In this document: one piece after another, positions 36,710-45,422 of the stretch
Layout: every line of letters starts with the position of its first letter
How positions within the stretch are numbered: position 1 is the first letter of the stretch
NCBI RefSeq assembly: GCF_036906915.1
Contig: NZ_JBAKHX010000064.1
Location: 1-49,604 of the forward strand
Source: Phytohabitans sp036906915
GTDB taxonomy: Bacteria > Actinomycetota > Actinomycetes > Mycobacteriales > Micromonosporaceae
Direction: 5' to 3'
Length of the DNA: 49,604 nucleotides
The notes under the pieces: generated by a model
Seen by the model: the letters and a program-made list of their open reading frames with translations, nothing else
Databases searched by the model: none
Told to the model about the DNA's origin: nothing
Position numbers and translations under genes: made by a program

Positions 36710-37444
36710 ATGAGTGACCCCGAACTGAGTGCAACCGTCGCCGCCTTGGCCGACGAGGAGGTGCCGGGCGGCGAGCGCAAGCAACTACTGCGCCGCCTGG
36801 CCGGCCAGGTGCGGCGAGACGGGCTCAGCAGCCTGTTCCGGCCGAAGGCGATGGCTCGCCGTCTGGTCGACGTGGTGACCGAGGTCGCGCCGCACATTCC
36901 GGTACGCGATCTCGCGACGCTGCGGCGGCACTACCCAGGGCTTTCAGGCGAGGCGCTCGCCGACCGGCTCGTGCGCAACGCGGCTCGGGCCACCGGCGGC
37001 GTGGGCGCGGCTGGCGGCGGCATCGCGGCGGTCGAGTGGGTGGCCACGCCGACCCTGCTATCGGCTCCCGTGCTGCTGGCCGCGGAGACAGTCGCGGTGG
37101 TCGCTGTCGAGATCAAGCTGATCGCGGAGCTGCACGAGGTGTACGGGGAGCCGGTGCCGGGCAGCCCGATGGAGCGGGCGATCAGCCTGCTCCAGGCGTG
37201 GGCCGCCCAGCGCGGGGTCAACCCGCTGGTGCCGGGCGTCGGCGTGGCTGCCGTGCTCAGCACCGCTGCCCGCAAGGAGCTGCGCGACATGCTGCTGCGC
37301 CGCTTCGGGCGGCACCTCACCACGCTGGGACCCCTGCTCACGGGAGCGGCGGTGGCGAGCTACCTCAACCGCCGCGCGACCCAGTCGCTCAGCAAGCGGG
37401 TCCGCGACGACCTCCGCCGCGCACTGCCTCCGGGGGTCAGCTAG
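36710..37444 (+). CDS. Conserved hypothetical actinobacterial protein
   Basis: 244 residues, not recognised. An Arg/Leu-rich N-terminal region (RKQLLRRLAGQVRRDGL, PKAMARRLVDVV) is followed by two hydrophobic stretches (about 97-135), GGVGAAGGGIAAVEWVAT and LLSAPVLLAAETVAVVAVEI, and helices ending in a basic C-terminus (RRATQSLSKRVRDDLRRAL). It is probably membrane-associated. The ribosome binding site GGAGGTGAGG precedes ATG 36710. The stop shares CTAG with the convergent DUF3093 gene. Confidence 0.7.
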   Translation: MSDPELSATVAALADEEVPGGERKQLLRRLAGQVRRDGLSSLFRPKAMARRLVDVVTEVAPHIPVRDLATLRRHYPGLSGEALADRLVRNAARATGGVGAAGGGIAAVEWVATPTLLSAPVLLAAETVAVVAVEIKLIAELHEVYGEPVPGSPMERAISLLQAWAAQRGVNPLVPGVGVAAVLSTAARKELRDMLLRRFGRHLTTLGPLLTGAAVASYLNRRATQSLSKRVRDDLRRALPPGVS

Positions 37445-37911
37445 GGCTCGACGGTGACGCCGCGTGCGGCGTCGCGGGCCGCAAGCAGCGCCGTGGCCAG
37501 CTCGTCCGGGCGCCGAGAGCTGACCACCCAGTACGGCGTGGGGTCTGCCGGATCGTCGAGCACGACCTGGACCGCGCCACCGATCCACGGGCGCTGCACG
37601 ACGAACGCCAGCGGGTCGGCGCCCACGCCCAGCACCTCGCGGCGACCCTCGGCGTCGAGCGGGACGACGTCGGCGACGAAGCGCACCGGCAGCCGAGCGT
37701 CGTCGACGAGCAGCTCGTCACCGGCCACCCGGACCCGGATGCGGCCGAGCCACCACAGGCCCGCGGCGGCCAGCGGCAGCAGCACGACGAACGGCAGCCA
37801 GGCCCGCACACCGCTGGACCCCAGCCAGATCTCGGTCGCGAGCAGGGCAGCCCCGCCGAGGCCGGGGAGCCAGAGCCACCACGGTACGGTCAGTCGCTCG
37901 GCGTATCCCAT
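37441..37911 (-). CDS. DUF3093 membrane protein
   Basis: 156 residues. Two transmembrane helices (about 12-32 and 38-55; WWLWLPGLGGAALLATEIWL and LPFVVLLPLAAAGLWWL) are followed by a PH-like beta domain with RVRVAGDELLVDDARLPVRF and RPWIGGAVQVVLDDPADPTPYW. This is the Rv2698 family beside dut in mycobacteria. ATG 37911 is the family start. A longer frame upstream belongs to no known domain. Confidence 0.88.
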   Translation of the reverse strand: MGYAERLTVPWWLWLPGLGGAALLATEIWLGSSGVRAWLPFVVLLPLAAAGLWWLGRIRVRVAGDELLVDDARLPVRFVADVVPLDAEGRREVLGVGADPLAFVVQRPWIGGAVQVVLDDPADPTPYWVVSSRRPDELATALLAARDAARGVTVEP

Positions 37912-37994
37912 GGTGGTGAGGGTAGTCCGCGAACCGGATACGGCAGGATGGTGGGACCACCCCGTACCCGCGTGACACGAAGAGAGTGGAAACC

Positions 37995-38462
37995 GTGACC
38001 GACGCTGTGTCCGTAGCCGTGCGCCGGCTGGACCCGGACCTGCCGATGCCCGCATACGCCCACCCGGGAGACGCCGGCGCCGACCTCGTGGCGGCCGAAG
38101 ACGTGGAGCTCGCGCCGGGCGCCCGTGCCCTCGTGCGGACGGGCGTCGCCATCGCGCTGCCGGAGGGGTACGTCGGCCTGGTGCACCCGCGGTCCGGGCT
38201 CGCAACCCGGCTGGGCGTGACGGTGCTGAACGCACCCGGTACGGTCGACGCCGGCTACCGGGGAGAGATCCTCGTCAACCTGATCAACCACGATCCCGGC
38301 GCGACCGCGAAGATCTCCCGAGGCGACCGCATCGCCCAGCTCGTGGTGCAGCGGGTGGCACACGCAAACTTCCACGCCGTCGACGAGCTGTCCGAGTCCG
38401 TACGAGGCGCGGGCGGGCACGGGTCGACAGGCGGTCATTCGGGACTGGAGGCACGACAGTGA
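37995..38462 (+). CDS. dut: dUTP diphosphatase
   Basis: Hydrolyses dUTP to dUMP, keeping uracil out of DNA and feeding dTMP synthesis. The trimeric all-beta family's five motifs are visible: HPGDAGADLVA, PRSGLATRLGVTV, NAPGTVDAGYRGEI, RGDRIAQLVVQ and RGAGGHGSTG at the C-terminus. GTG 37995 is chosen, since GAGAGTGGA lies upstream; GTG 37986 is an alternative. The stop overlaps the DUF3710 start by 4 bp. Confidence 0.94.
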   Translation: MTDAVSVAVRRLDPDLPMPAYAHPGDAGADLVAAEDVELAPGARALVRTGVAIALPEGYVGLVHPRSGLATRLGVTVLNAPGTVDAGYRGEILVNLINHDPGATAKISRGDRIAQLVVQRVAHANFHAVDELSESVRGAGGHGSTGGHSGLEARQ

Positions 38463-39187
38463 GGTTCTCGCGACGCCGGGAGGGCGGACGGCACGCTCGC
38501 TCCGACGACGAGTTCTTCGAGGCGGAGGAGGCTCCGGCAGCGGCGCCCTCGGCGTACGGCCCGTACGACGTGTCCGAGGCTCCGGAGGGTGTGCGCCGGC
38601 TAGACCTGGGCAGCCTCCAGATCCCGGCGATCGACGGGGTCGAGGTGCGCGTACAGGCCAACCCGGACGGCGTGGTGCAGCAGGTGGTGCTGGTGCACGG
38701 CGACAACGCTCTCCAGCTCGGCGTGTTCGCGGCGCCCCGCTCGGAGGGCATCTGGGAGGAGGTTCGCGCCGAGATCCGCAAGTCCCTCTTCGACGACGGT
38801 GTCGCCGCGGAGGAGACCGAGGGCGAGTACGGCGTGGAGCTGCGCGCCCGGGTACGCACCCCGGATGGCCTGACCGACCTGCGGTTCATCGGCGTCGACG
38901 GTCCGCGGTGGATGGTGCGCGGCGTGTTCCAGGGCCCGGCCGCGGTCGACCCCGGCCGGGCGGGCTCGCTGATCGACTGCCTGCGCGGGCTGGTCGTCGA
39001 CCGGGGGCACGAGGCGAAGCCGGTACGCGAGGCGCTGCCGCTGCGCCTGCCGCGCGAGGTGACCGACGAGGCGAAGGCGCAGGGTGCCACCGTCCAGGAG
39101 CCGCCGGCCGCTCCGGAGATCAACGGCGAGCGTCCGGGCGGCCAGGCGCCGCCGCGCCGCAGACCATCTCCGCGCCCCCGCCACTGA
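38459..39187 (+). CDS. DUF3710 protein
   Basis: 242 residues of unknown function, the Rv2696c family, which is coded next to dut in mycobacteria. A basic, then acidic, disordered N-terminus precedes the DUF3710 domain (about 40-200): RRLDLGSLQIPAIDGVEVRV, LQLGVFAAPRSEGIWEEVRA and GPRWMVRGVFQGPAA are its marks. The Pro/Arg-rich C-terminus is disordered. GTG 38459 overlaps the dut stop (GTGA). A hairpin terminator follows 10 bp after the stop. Confidence 0.9.
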   Translation: MRFSRRREGGRHARSDDEFFEAEEAPAAAPSAYGPYDVSEAPEGVRRLDLGSLQIPAIDGVEVRVQANPDGVVQQVVLVHGDNALQLGVFAAPRSEGIWEEVRAEIRKSLFDDGVAAEETEGEYGVELRARVRTPDGLTDLRFIGVDGPRWMVRGVFQGPAAVDPGRAGSLIDCLRGLVVDRGHEAKPVREALPLRLPREVTDEAKAQGATVQEPPAAPEINGERPGGQAPPRRRPSPRPRH

Positions 39188-39196
39188 AGCCGTACT

Positions 39197-39229
39197 CCTA
39201 CCGCCGGCCGCGCGACGGCCGGCGGTAGG
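39197..39229 (+). terminator. Strong terminator hairpin after DUF3710
   Basis: CCTACCGCCGGCCG (39197-39210) and CGGCCGGCGGTAGG (39216-39229) form a perfect 14-bp stem with a 5-nt loop. It separates dut-DUF3710 from the OB-fold gene. Confidence 0.8.
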
Positions 39230-39299
39230 GATGGCGCGTGATCGACAAGCCGACGTACGCTGAAGTCCGGGGGCTTGTCGAGGAGGGGACGCCGAGGTC

Positions 39300-39680
39300 A
39301 TGGCGACCGACCAGAGCCGCTCGTCGATGCGTAGGTTCCTCAAGCGCCTCACGGCGAGCGAGGCCGAGCTCGACGCAGAGCAGTTGCAGCGGGAAAGTGT
39401 CGTTTCGGGTTGTACCCTGGCCGGACAGTGCCGGCGAGGGCAACTCGTCTCCGTGTCCGGCCGGCTGCGTACCGTGGTTTACACTCCACGCACCAACCTG
39501 CCCACTCTGGAGGCAGACCTGTACGACGGCAGCGACGTGATCACGTTGGTGTGGCTCGGCCGGCGGCACATCGCCGGGATCGAGCCCGGCCGGCAGCTGG
39601 TCGCCCGCGGCCGGGTGGCTGTCCGAGATGACCGAAAAGTCATCTACAACCCGTACTACGAGTTGGAAGCGTCCCGGTGA
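39300..39680 (+). CDS. OB-fold nucleic acid-binding protein
   Basis: 126 residues, related to mycobacterial Rv2694c. The OB-fold segment (about 50-125) has RRGQLVSVSGRLRTVVYTPR, LEADLYDGSDVITLVWLGRR and GRVAVRDDRKVIYNPYYELE. The N-terminus is helical. It probably binds nucleic acid; the partner is unknown. ATG 39300. The stop overlaps the DUF3159 start. Confidence 0.85.
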   Translation: MATDQSRSSMRRFLKRLTASEAELDAEQLQRESVVSGCTLAGQCRRGQLVSVSGRLRTVVYTPRTNLPTLEADLYDGSDVITLVWLGRRHIAGIEPGRQLVARGRVAVRDDRKVIYNPYYELEASR

Positions 39681-40336
39681 GCATGACGGAAACCCCACCT
39701 GAGGAAGACGAACAGCTCCCTAGCTTCGCCGAGCAGATGGCCGACCAGCTCGGCGGCTGGCGCGGGCTCGTGGAGTCGAGCGTCCCCATCGTCGTCTTCG
39801 TGCTCGTCAACGTCGTCGCCGACCTCAACCCCGCGCTGATCGCCTCGGTGGGTCTCGCGGTCGCGATCGCGGTCATGCGGCTGGCGCAGCGCCGCCCGAT
39901 CCGGCACGCCGTCAACGGCCTCGTCGGCGTCGGCATCGGCGCCGCCATCGCCTGGCGCACCGGCGACGAGAAAGACTTCTACCTGCCCGGCATCCTGTAC
40001 GGCATCGCTTATGGGCTGGCGCTGCTCGGCTCGGTCGCGGTTCGCCAGCCGCTGGTGGGCTGGATCTGGTCGGTGATCGTGGCGGGCGGCAAGTCCGAGT
40101 GGCGCGGCGACCAGCGGCTGATCCGGATGTTCAACTGGCTCACGATCCTGTGGGGCGTGGTGTGGTTGGCCAAGGTCGGCGTGCAGGCCGGCCTCTACCT
40201 GGCCGACATGGACACCGCGCTCGGCGTGGCCCGGCTGGCGCTCGGCTACCCGCCGTACCTGCTGCTCCTCGCCATCACGGTCTGGACCGTCCGGCGGACG
40301 ATGCGCACGGCGGACGCCGAGGTCGCCCCCGCCTAG
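39677..40336 (+). CDS. DUF3159 membrane protein
   Basis: 219 residues with about five to six transmembrane helices: VPIVVFVLVNVVADLNPAL, ASVGLAVAIAVMRLA, NGLVGVGIGAAIAW, GILYGIAYGLALLGSVAV, then WGVVWLAKVGVQAGLYLA and a final helix. GTG 39677 overlaps the OB-fold gene stop (GTGA), so the two are coupled. In mycobacteria the same pair (Rv2694c-Rv2693c) lies beside ceoBC. Function unknown; a channel or transporter-like role is possible. Confidence 0.9.
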   Translation: MSMTETPPEEDEQLPSFAEQMADQLGGWRGLVESSVPIVVFVLVNVVADLNPALIASVGLAVAIAVMRLAQRRPIRHAVNGLVGVGIGAAIAWRTGDEKDFYLPGILYGIAYGLALLGSVAVRQPLVGWIWSVIVAGGKSEWRGDQRLIRMFNWLTILWGVVWLAKVGVQAGLYLADMDTALGVARLALGYPPYLLLLAITVWTVRRTMRTADAEVAPA

Positions 40337-40342
40337 AAGGAC

Positions 40343-41008
40343 CTATTCCGGGTCGCCCAGGATCACCGCGCGGACGGCGTCTTCGACCTCGGCCGTGCAC
40401 ACGAAGATCAGCTCGTCGCCGCCCTCGATCGGGTCGTCGGGCGACGGCACCAGCACCCGCTTTCCGCGCACGATCGCGACCAGCGCGGAGTCGCGGGGCA
40501 GCGGCACCGAGTGCACCGGCTTGCCGACGTGCGGCGCGGACGGCGGCAGCGTGATCTCGACGAGGTTCGCCTCGCCCTGCCGAAACGTCATCAGCCGCAC
40601 CAGGTCACCCACGGTGACCGCCTCTTCGACCAGTGCGGCCATAAGGCGCGGCTTGCTCACCGCGACGTCGACGCCCCACTGCTCATTGAAGAGCCACTCG
40701 TTCTCCGCGCGGTTGACCCGGGCGACCACCCGCGGCACGGCGAATTCGGTCTTCGCGAGCAGCGACACCACCAGGTTGACCTTGTCGTCGCCGGTGGCCG
40801 CGACCACCACGTCGCAGCCGGCCACGTCGGCCTCTTCGAGGCTGGACAGCTCGCAGGCGTCGGCCAGGATCCACTCGGCCGCGGGCACTCGCTCGGGGCG
40901 CAGCATGCCCGGCTGGCGGTCGATGAGCATCACCTGGTGACCGTTTTCGATCAACTCCTGTGCGATGGACCGCCCGACGTTGCCGGCCCCCGCGATCGCG
41001 ACCCGCAT
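40343..41008 (-). CDS. ceoC: TrkA-type potassium uptake regulator, CeoC-like
   Basis: 221 residues. An RCK_N Rossmann fold (GAGNVGRSIAQELIENGHQVMLIDR, about 1-115) followed by an RCK_C domain (about 130-215; GKPVHSVPLPRDSALVAIVRG, DELIFVCT). It binds NAD(H) or ATP and gates a Trk/Ktr potassium channel. ATG 41008 is preferred, with GGGAGG 9 nt upstream; GTG 41014 would overlap the ceoB stop. The pair lies next to an APC-type permease, not a TrkH/KtrB channel gene, which must be coded elsewhere. Confidence 0.9.
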   Translation of the reverse strand: MRVAIAGAGNVGRSIAQELIENGHQVMLIDRQPGMLRPERVPAAEWILADACELSSLEEADVAGCDVVVAATGDDKVNLVVSLLAKTEFAVPRVVARVNRAENEWLFNEQWGVDVAVSKPRLMAALVEEAVTVGDLVRLMTFRQGEANLVEITLPPSAPHVGKPVHSVPLPRDSALVAIVRGKRVLVPSPDDPIEGGDELIFVCTAEVEDAVRAVILGDPE

Positions 41009-41010
41009 GA

Positions 41011-41673
41011 TCACTTACCTCCCTTGGGAGCCGTGCACGCGGTGCTGACCTGCATGGCGATGTCGTCGGTGATGAGCATGAAGACCTGATCGCCCTCTTG
41101 AAGGATGGTGTCCGGGTTGGCCAGGGTGCCGATGCCGAAGCGCATCAGGTATGCGACGCGGGTGCCGGCCGTGGCCTCAAGGGCGCGCAGCGGCTGGCCG
41201 TACCAGTCCTTGTGGAGCGGCGCCTCGATGATCGCGACGGTGCTGGTGGGGTCGCGGAAGATCTCGACGGTGCCCTCCGGAACGAGTTGGCGCAGGATCC
41301 GGTCGGCCGTCCAGCGCACGGTGGCGACGGTGGGGATGCCCAGCCGCTCGTACACCTCGGCGCGCTTCTGGTCGTAGATCCGGGCCACCACCCGAGACAC
41401 GCCGAACGTCTCGCGGGCCAGCCGGGCCGAGATGATGTTGGAGTTGTCGCCGCTCGACACCGCCGCGAAGCCGTCGGCCCGCTCGATGCCGGCCTGGCGC
41501 AGCACGTCACGGTCGAACCCGATGCCAGTCACCGTGACGCCAGCGAACTCGGGGCTCAGCCGGCGGAAAGCGTCGGAATTCTGGTCGATGACCGCGATCG
41601 AATGACCCCGTGACTCCAGGTTGTGTGCCAGCGTGGACCCCACTCGTCCACACCCCATGATCACGACGTGCAC
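41011..41673 (-). CDS. ceoB: TrkA-type potassium uptake regulator, CeoB-like
   Basis: 220 residues with one RCK_N (GCGRVGSTLAHNLESRGHSIAVIDQ) and one RCK_C domain (PLRALEATAGTRVAYLMRFG, GDQVFMLITDD). Together with ceoC it corresponds to the CeoB/CeoC pair of mycobacteria (Rv2691/Rv2692). It may form a heteromer with its partner. The GTG start at 41673 has GAGGGGAG upstream. It is divergent from the permease gene. Confidence 0.9.
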   Translation of the reverse strand: MHVVIMGCGRVGSTLAHNLESRGHSIAVIDQNSDAFRRLSPEFAGVTVTGIGFDRDVLRQAGIERADGFAAVSSGDNSNIISARLARETFGVSRVVARIYDQKRAEVYERLGIPTVATVRWTADRILRQLVPEGTVEIFRDPTSTVAIIEAPLHKDWYGQPLRALEATAGTRVAYLMRFGIGTLANPDTILQEGDQVFMLITDDIAMQVSTACTAPKGGK

Positions 41674-41767
41674 CCGTGACTCCCCTCAGCGCGCCCTACA
41701 CCTGAAGGGTCGCACGCCAGCGGCGCGCGTGTGGTGGCGGATGGCGGGCGCCGTACGATCTGCGCTT

Positions 41768-43789
41768 GTGGTCAGTCCCACCTCGCTGCTGAAACGGCTG
41801 CTCGTCGGCCGGCCGTTCCGCTCCGACCGGCTCCAGCACACGCTGCTGCCCAAGCGGATCGCAATGCCGGTCTTCGCCTCCGACGCGCTCTCCAGCGTGG
41901 CGTACGCCCCCGACGAGATCCTGCTCACGCTCTCCATCGCAGGCGCGGGGGCGTACGTCTACTCGCCGTGGGTGGCCCTGGCCGTCGTCGTGGTGATGCT
42001 CACGGTGGTGGCCAGCTACCGGCAGAACGTGCACGCGTACCCGTCCGGCGGCGGCGACTACGAGGTGGCCACGGTCAACCTGGGACCCAAGTTCGGCATA
42101 GGGGTAGCCAGCGCGCTGCTGGTCGACTACGTGCTGACGGTGGCGGTATCCGTCTCGTCCGGCGTCGCGAACCTAGGCTCGGTCATCCCGTTCGTCGCCG
42201 AGCACAAGGTGGGCATCGCGGTCACGGCCGTCGTGCTGCTCACCGCAATGAACCTGCGCGGCCTCCGCGAGTCCGGCACCGCGTTCGCGATCCCGACATA
42301 CGGGTTCATGATCGTCATCATCGGGATGCTGGTGACCGGACTGATCCGCATCTTCGTGCTGGGCGACGACCTCCAGGCGCCGAGCGCAGGCCTGGTCATC
42401 GCGGCCGAAGAGGAGCACCTGACCGGGTTCGCGATGGCGTTCCTGCTGTTACGAACATTCTCGTCCGGCTGCGCGGCGCTCACCGGCGTCGAGGCCATCT
42501 CCAACGGAGTACCGGCCTTCAAGCAACCGAAGAGCCGCAACGCCGCGACGACCCTGCTGATGCTCGGCGTCACGGCCGTCACCATGCTCGTCGGGATCAT
42601 CTGGCTGTCGCGCCTGACGCACCTTCAGTTCGTCGAGGATCCGGCTCGCCAGATCATCGAGGGTCCGGCGGGGTACGTGCAGAAGACCGTCACGACCCAG
42701 CTCGGCACGGCGGTGTTCGGCGACGGCTCGATCCTGCTGTACGTCGTCGCCGGAGCGACCGCGCTCATCCTCTTCCTGGCCGCGAACACCGCGTTCAACG
42801 GGTTCCCCGTGCTCGGCTCGATCCTCGCTCAGGATCGTTTTCTGCCACGCCAGCTGCACACCCGCGGCGACCGGCTGGCCTTCTCGAACGGCATCGTCTT
42901 CCTGGCCGTCTTCGCGATCGTGCTGATCGTCGCCTTCCAGGCCGAGGTGACCCGGCTCATCCAGCTGTACATCGTGGGCGTTTTCGTGTCGTTCACGCTC
43001 TCGCAGGCCGGCATGATCCGGCACTGGAACAGGCTGCTGAAACGGGAGCGCAACGCCGAGCGCCGAAACCGGATGATCCGATCCCGAGCCATCAACACGT
43101 TCGGTGCGGTCCTGACCGGCGCCGTCCTCGTCGTGGTGCTCATCACCAAGTTCCTGCTCGGCGCCTGGATCGCGATCGCCGCCATGGCCGTGATCTATGT
43201 GATCATGCTGGGCATCCGGCGGCATTACGACACGGTCGCGCGGGAGCTGACTCCCGCCGAAGACCGGCCCGTGCTGCCCGCCCGCAATCACGCCATCGTG
43301 CTGGTCAGCAAGGTGCACATGCCCACGCTGCGGGCGGTCGCGTACGCCCAGGCCACCCGGCCGGACACGCTCACCGGGCTCACCGTCAACGTGGACGAGA
43401 AGGACACCCAGGCCATCCAGCGGGAGTGGGAGCGCCGGCAGGTGCCGGTGCCGCTCACCGTCATCGACTCGCCCTACCGGGAGATCACCCGGCCGATCAT
43501 CGAGTACGTCAAGTCGGTGCGCCGGGACGCGCCGCGCGACGTGGTGACTGTCTTCATCCCCGAGTACGTCGTCGGCAAGTGGTGGGAGAACCTGCTGCAC
43601 AACCAGAGCGCTCTGCGGATCAAGGGCCGGCTGCTCTTCGAACCCGGCGTGATGGTCACCAGCGTGCCGTGGCAGCTCGCCTCCAGCGCCGGCCGCAACC
43701 TCGACCGCTTCGACCGCGAACTTTCCCGCGGCCCCGCCCGCGGCCCGCGGTCCCGCGGCTCCAACGAAGACGAGGCCACCCGCCCATGA
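41768..43789 (+). CDS. APC-superfamily permease, amino acid / polyamine transporter type
   Basis: 673 residues, a 12-helix APC permease plus a soluble C-terminal domain. The core begins LLVGRPFRSDRLQHTLLPKR and MPVFASDALSSVAYAPDEIL; helices include GGDYEVATVNLG and TGVEAISNGVPAFKQPKSRNAATTL. The C-terminal 160 residues look soluble (ARNHAIVLVSKVHMPTLRAV onward), as in the Rv2690c-like family. I favour GTG 41768, which has a -10-like TACGAT 10 nt upstream and so looks leaderless, and aligns with the family start. Substrate unknown. It is coupled to the methyltransferase gene (ATGA overlap). Confidence 0.87.
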   Translation: MVSPTSLLKRLLVGRPFRSDRLQHTLLPKRIAMPVFASDALSSVAYAPDEILLTLSIAGAGAYVYSPWVALAVVVVMLTVVASYRQNVHAYPSGGGDYEVATVNLGPKFGIGVASALLVDYVLTVAVSVSSGVANLGSVIPFVAEHKVGIAVTAVVLLTAMNLRGLRESGTAFAIPTYGFMIVIIGMLVTGLIRIFVLGDDLQAPSAGLVIAAEEEHLTGFAMAFLLLRTFSSGCAALTGVEAISNGVPAFKQPKSRNAATTLLMLGVTAVTMLVGIIWLSRLTHLQFVEDPARQIIEGPAGYVQKTVTTQLGTAVFGDGSILLYVVAGATALILFLAANTAFNGFPVLGSILAQDRFLPRQLHTRGDRLAFSNGIVFLAVFAIVLIVAFQAEVTRLIQLYIVGVFVSFTLSQAGMIRHWNRLLKRERNAERRNRMIRSRAINTFGAVLTGAVLVVVLITKFLLGAWIAIAAMAVIYVIMLGIRRHYDTVARELTPAEDRPVLPARNHAIVLVSKVHMPTLRAVAYAQATRPDTLTGLTVNVDEKDTQAIQREWERRQVPVPLTVIDSPYREITRPIIEYVKSVRRDAPRDVVTVFIPEYVVGKWWENLLHNQSALRIKGRLLFEPGVMVTSVPWQLASSAGRNLDRFDRELSRGPARGPRSRGSNEDEATRP

Positions 43790-44946
43790 TGCTGCTCGAC
43801 CAGATCGAGCTCACCGTCGGCGCGCCCGCGCACGGCGGCCACTGCGTCGCGCGCGTCGGCGAGCCGCCGGGCCGGGTCGTCTTCGTGCGCCACGCCCTGC
43901 CCGGCGAGCGAGTGATCGCCGAGATCACCGAGGTGCACCCCGGGTACCTGCGGGCCGACGCGGTCACCATCCTCGACGCCTCGCCGGACCGGGTAGAACC
44001 GCCATGCCCCTTCGCGGGACCTGACCGCTGCGGGGGCTGCGACCTCCAGCACGCGACCCCTGCCGCGCAGCGGCAGTGGAAGGCCGCCGTCGTGCGCGAG
44101 CAGCTCACCCGGCTCGCCGGTCTGCCAGACTTTCCGGTACAGGTGGAAGCGTTGCCCGGCGGCCCGTTGGGCTGGCGCACGCGTGTGCGGTACGCCGTGG
44201 ACGCCGCCGGGAGGGCTGGTCTGCTCAAGCACCGGTCGCACGAGGTGGTGGCGATCGACCGGTGCCGCATCGCGCACCCGCACATCCAGGCGCTGCCCGT
44301 GACCGACCGGCCATGGCCGTCCGCCGCCTCCGTCGAGACCGTCGCCCCATCGGCGGGGGAAGCCATCGTCATCGGCAACGAGGTGCCGGTTCGCGAGCGT
44401 GCGGTCGGTCGCGAGTGGACACTGCCGGCGCGCGCCTTCTGGCAGGTACACCCGGCCGCACCGGACACGTTCACGTCGGCGGTGCTCGACCTGCTCAAGC
44501 CGCGCCCCGGCGAGACCGCCTGGGATCTGTACGGCGGCGCCGGCCTCTTCGCCGCCGCCCTCGCCCCGGCGGTAGGCCCGACTGGCCGCGTCACCATCGT
44601 CGAAGCCGACCCGCGCGGCGTGGCCGCTGCCCGCACCGCCCTGGCCGACCTGCCCCAGATCCGAGTCGTACCGGCCAAGGTCGAAAGTGTGCTCCGCGGC
44701 CGCCTGTCCGGCCCGGTCGACGTGATCGTGCTCGACCCACCCCGCACCGGCGCCGGGCGCGCCGTCACCCACGCCATGATCGCCGCCGGCCCGCGCGCCG
44801 TGGCGTACGTGGCCTGCGACCCGGCGGCCCTGGCCCGCGACGTCCGCACGTTCCGCGACGCCGGCTGGCACCTGGCAGAACTCCGCGCCTACGACGCCTT
44901 CCCCATGACCCACCACGTGGAGTGCATAGCCCTACTGACCCCCTGA
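43786..44946 (+). CDS. RNA uracil-5-methyltransferase-like protein, TrmA/RumA family
   Basis: 386 residues. A TRAM domain (about 6-60), then Fe-S cysteines CPFAGPDRCGGCDLQH, and the SAM fold (WDLYGGAGLFAAALAPAVG). The catalytic site has VLDPPRTGAG and VACDPAALARDV with the nucleophilic Cys, as expected for m5U methyltransferases acting on 23S rRNA or tRNA. ATG 43786 overlaps the permease stop. The arrangement equals mycobacterial Rv2690c-Rv2689c. Whether rRNA or tRNA is the target is not determinable from sequence. Confidence 0.9.
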   Translation: MMLLDQIELTVGAPAHGGHCVARVGEPPGRVVFVRHALPGERVIAEITEVHPGYLRADAVTILDASPDRVEPPCPFAGPDRCGGCDLQHATPAAQRQWKAAVVREQLTRLAGLPDFPVQVEALPGGPLGWRTRVRYAVDAAGRAGLLKHRSHEVVAIDRCRIAHPHIQALPVTDRPWPSAASVETVAPSAGEAIVIGNEVPVRERAVGREWTLPARAFWQVHPAAPDTFTSAVLDLLKPRPGETAWDLYGGAGLFAAALAPAVGPTGRVTIVEADPRGVAAARTALADLPQIRVVPAKVESVLRGRLSGPVDVIVLDPPRTGAGRAVTHAMIAAGPRAVAYVACDPAALARDVRTFRDAGWHLAELRAYDAFPMTHHVECIALLTP

Positions 44947-44985
44947 CCCCGCGTCACTCGGTGCGCATCTCACACTGCCCCCTCT

Positions 44986-45069
44986 CGTCGATCAAGGGCA
45001 GATGCACGTGGTTTGATCTCTTTTCCGCGTGTGTTTGCCCTTGATCGACGAACATCTCCTTGATCGACG
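44986..45069 (+). repeat. Palindromic intergenic element, copy 3
   Basis: The left arm CGTCGATCAAGGGCAGATGC (44986-45005) and the matching right arm ending at 45050 surround a loop with TTTGATCTCTTTTCC. The third partial arm CTCCTTGATCGACG ends at 45069, with CTTGATC cores 19 bp apart (45040 and 45059). Orientation plus. It faces copy 4 with 211 bp between them. Confidence 0.85.
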
Positions 45070-45280
45070 TCTCTCGGATGCGCTGGTCGAGTGCCGCCAG
45101 AGATCCGCCGGGCGCGCGGGCCGGGATCGGTCGCCGCGACCTTCGGGATGTTGCGTGCGCCTCTCGCACAACGCGCGGTGGTCGATTCAGCAGGCGAGCT
45201 TCTCAGCCAAGGCCGCGACGCGCCGGCGGTCCGGACCTGGCCCTGTCGCTAATGCCGGCCGACAAGGCCCGGGCCCGGCC
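45070..45280. other. Interval between inward-facing repeat copies 3 and 4
   Basis: No convincing gene: all frames are short and lack ribosome binding sites, and the reading frames that cross the repeats give repeat-encoded peptides. With its flanking repeats it forms a 378-bp unit with inverted ends. Confidence 0.4.
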
Positions 45281-45363
45281 GTCGATCAAGGAGGTCTGCG
45301 TGGATCAAGGGCGAATGCGCGTGGATCGGAGATCAAAGCACGTGCGTTTGCCCTTGATCGGCG
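45281..45363 (-). repeat. Palindromic intergenic element, copy 4
   Basis: Inverted relative to copy 3. The third partial arm GTCGATCAAGG is at 45281-45291, and the long arms are at 45302-45323 and 45339-45359, with GATCAAG cores 19 bp apart (45284 and 45303). The reverse-strand loop carries the same TTTGATCTC motif. 60 bp from the small membrane protein stop. Confidence 0.85.
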
Positions 45364-45422
45364 GGGATCAGGGCGCGGCGCGGGCGCGGCGGTGGCGCGG
45401 GGCGCGGGCGGTGGGTGCGGGG

